From Pseudocolwellia sp048296855 (lineage in GTDB: Bacteria > Pseudomonadota > Gammaproteobacteria > Enterobacterales > Alteromonadaceae): a stretch of DNA of 64,000 bases. Below the pieces are notes generated by a model. The model saw only the letters and a program-made list of their open reading frames with translations, did not search any database and was not told the DNA's origin. The position numbers and the translations under genes are program-made. How positions within the stretch are numbered: position 1 is the first letter of the stretch; each line of letters opens with the position of its first letter. The stretch is from assembly GCA_048296855.1 (NCBI GenBank), contig CP182631.1; one strand, written 5' to 3'. Positions 63,134 through 64,000 of the stretch are shown here, piece by piece.

Positions 63134-64000
63134 TTACTGTATATTATCTAGCTCTTGGCTTAATTTTTCTCTTTCCTCTTCACTAATTCCTTCAAGTTGT
63201 TCTAATTCAAACCTTGCTAGTTGAGGATTTTGTGTAACTAGATAAGCAAATGATGATTTTAAAATCATTAAACGTTGTTCTGGGTTACTAATTGAAGTGG
63301 CAATACCAAATGCACGAGTAGGTTCTTTTTCCAGAATTTTTTGTACAATGACTTTCTTTGCATTAATCTCAACATCACCTTCTGGAACAATTTGCAACCA
63401 ATCTATAACTTGTTCTTGATCTTTTTCTAGCCAAGATAAAATAATTGAATCAATGACCTTAGCTTGCGCTGATTCAGGTAAATTTGGTAGATAATCTATC
63501 ATTTTTTCCAGATTTAACGCTGAAATCTGAACACTTACATTAGCTAATAATGCATCACGAAAAACGGGATCTGACTGTTCACTGGCAAGAGTTAACACTT
63601 CAAATTGGTAATCTTCTGAATGAGAGCCCACTTCAAGTACTGCTTGAATGGCTGCTTGGTAAACATGATATTCATCTAAATTTTTTGCCCAAGTCAGCGC
63701 ATTATAAAAATCGATATTAGCGAGATAATCTGCATAATAACTAGATAATATAACCTTATCATCACCAAGTTCTTTATTCTGAATATATTCAGCTGCAGAC
63801 ATTGGATTTTGCTTCATAAACTGCCACTCGATACTTCTTTTTAACTGCCTATAAAATTCATTATTGCTAAATTCGTCGCTTTTAAAAATATCTGAATCGA
63901 TTTGATTTTCTAACCAAGAAAGTGCCTCTCGGGCATTATTCTCCCCCCAAAACTCAATAATACTAGCGAGCACTGTATTCTTCAGTTGAAGGTCATAAAA
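63134..64000 (-). CDS. Helical-repeat protein, 5' end beyond the window
   Basis: The frame is open to the last base of the window, so only the C-terminal 288 residues are visible; no start can be assigned. It has repeated units of about 35 residues with a conserved A..W pattern: EALSWLENQIDSD, SAAEYIQNKELGD, YNALTWAKNLDE, DQEQVIDWLQIVPEG, TRAFGIATSISNPEQ. This resembles the alpha-helical 'AL.WA..L' repeat proteins seen in many marine bacteria. It ends in an acidic coiled segment. Function is unknown. Confidence 0.75.
   Translation of the reverse strand, partial: FYDLQLKNTVLASIIEFWGENNAREALSWLENQIDSDIFKSDEFSNNEFYRQLKRSIEWQFMKQNPMSAAEYIQNKELGDDKVILSSYYADYLANIDFYNALTWAKNLDEYHVYQAAIQAVLEVGSHSEDYQFEVLTLASEQSDPVFRDALLANVSVQISALNLEKMIDYLPNLPESAQAKVIDSIILSWLEKDQEQVIDWLQIVPEGDVEINAKKVIVQKILEKEPTRAFGIATSISNPEQRLMILKSSFAYLVTQNPQLARFELEQLEGISEEEREKLSQELDNIQ

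Overview
The window looks like a chromosomal segment from an AT-rich marine gammaproteobacterium, most likely Alteromonadales and probably close to Colwelliaceae (Colwellia/Thalassotalea). This rests on several neighbourhoods read from the sequence: an acnD/prpF-type methylcitrate operon under a GntR regulator, a 1613-residue NAD-glutamate dehydrogenase, a DUF1302/DUF1329/YCF48/RND cluster, proQ-prc, pepN next to DUF2835, marine dedicated-sortase regulators and a secreted GH16 agarase. The genus assignment is inference.

Positions 1-15414 are one end of a sedentary chromosomal integron. The integrase intI (14446-15414, +) has a near-perfect LexA box over its promoter. Next to it lie an attI junction (about 14233) and a candidate cassette promoter reading leftward. 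To the left is an array of 33 cassettes, all oriented leftward (minus sense), separated by 32 complete attC sites plus one cut by the window edge. Thirteen cassettes carry an ORF; most of these encode small membrane proteins, lipoproteins or unrecognised proteins. The other 20 have no recognisable gene. Eighteen of those 20 are copies of one 246-250 bp element, always paired with the same attC class, and one copy holds the attI-proximal position. The element has conserved and partly covarying inverted repeats, two interchangeable apical-loop alleles (9 copies each) and an invariant 23-bp block. Ten copies contain a 32-codon frame that starts at the recombination point. I consider this the most interesting and possibly undescribed system here: a self-amplified, structured cassette.

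15415-27548 is mixed. It holds a thiol-peroxidase-like gene and the pdsO/pdsR/pdsS regulators of the proteobacterial dedicated sortase system, with no sortase or target protein in view. It also holds queE/queC (preQ0 synthesis), a RhlE-like helicase, a broken parE-type toxin abutting a duplicated queC 3' end, a LysR/MFS divergent pair and an S4-domain protein.

27549-51671 is core metabolism and envelope: pyrD, NAD-GDH, an RND/MMPL transporter split by a frameshift in an A7 run with YCF48-like, DUF1329 and DUF1302 partners, DUF2835-pepN, nhaC, proQ-prc, a small acidic protein, msrC and a chemotaxis receptor. Many of these genes end in clear hairpin terminators.

51898-59078 is a propionate (2-methylcitrate) operon read leftward: gntR-prpB-prpC-acnD-prpF. 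TGTCGACA palindromes precede gntR, and structured elements lie between some genes. Then come a nucleoside-recognition (SpmAB-like) membrane protein, about 1 kb of non-coding DNA with a dispersed repeat and a possible sRNA, a secreted agarase with a CBM13 domain, and a helical-repeat protein cut by the window end.
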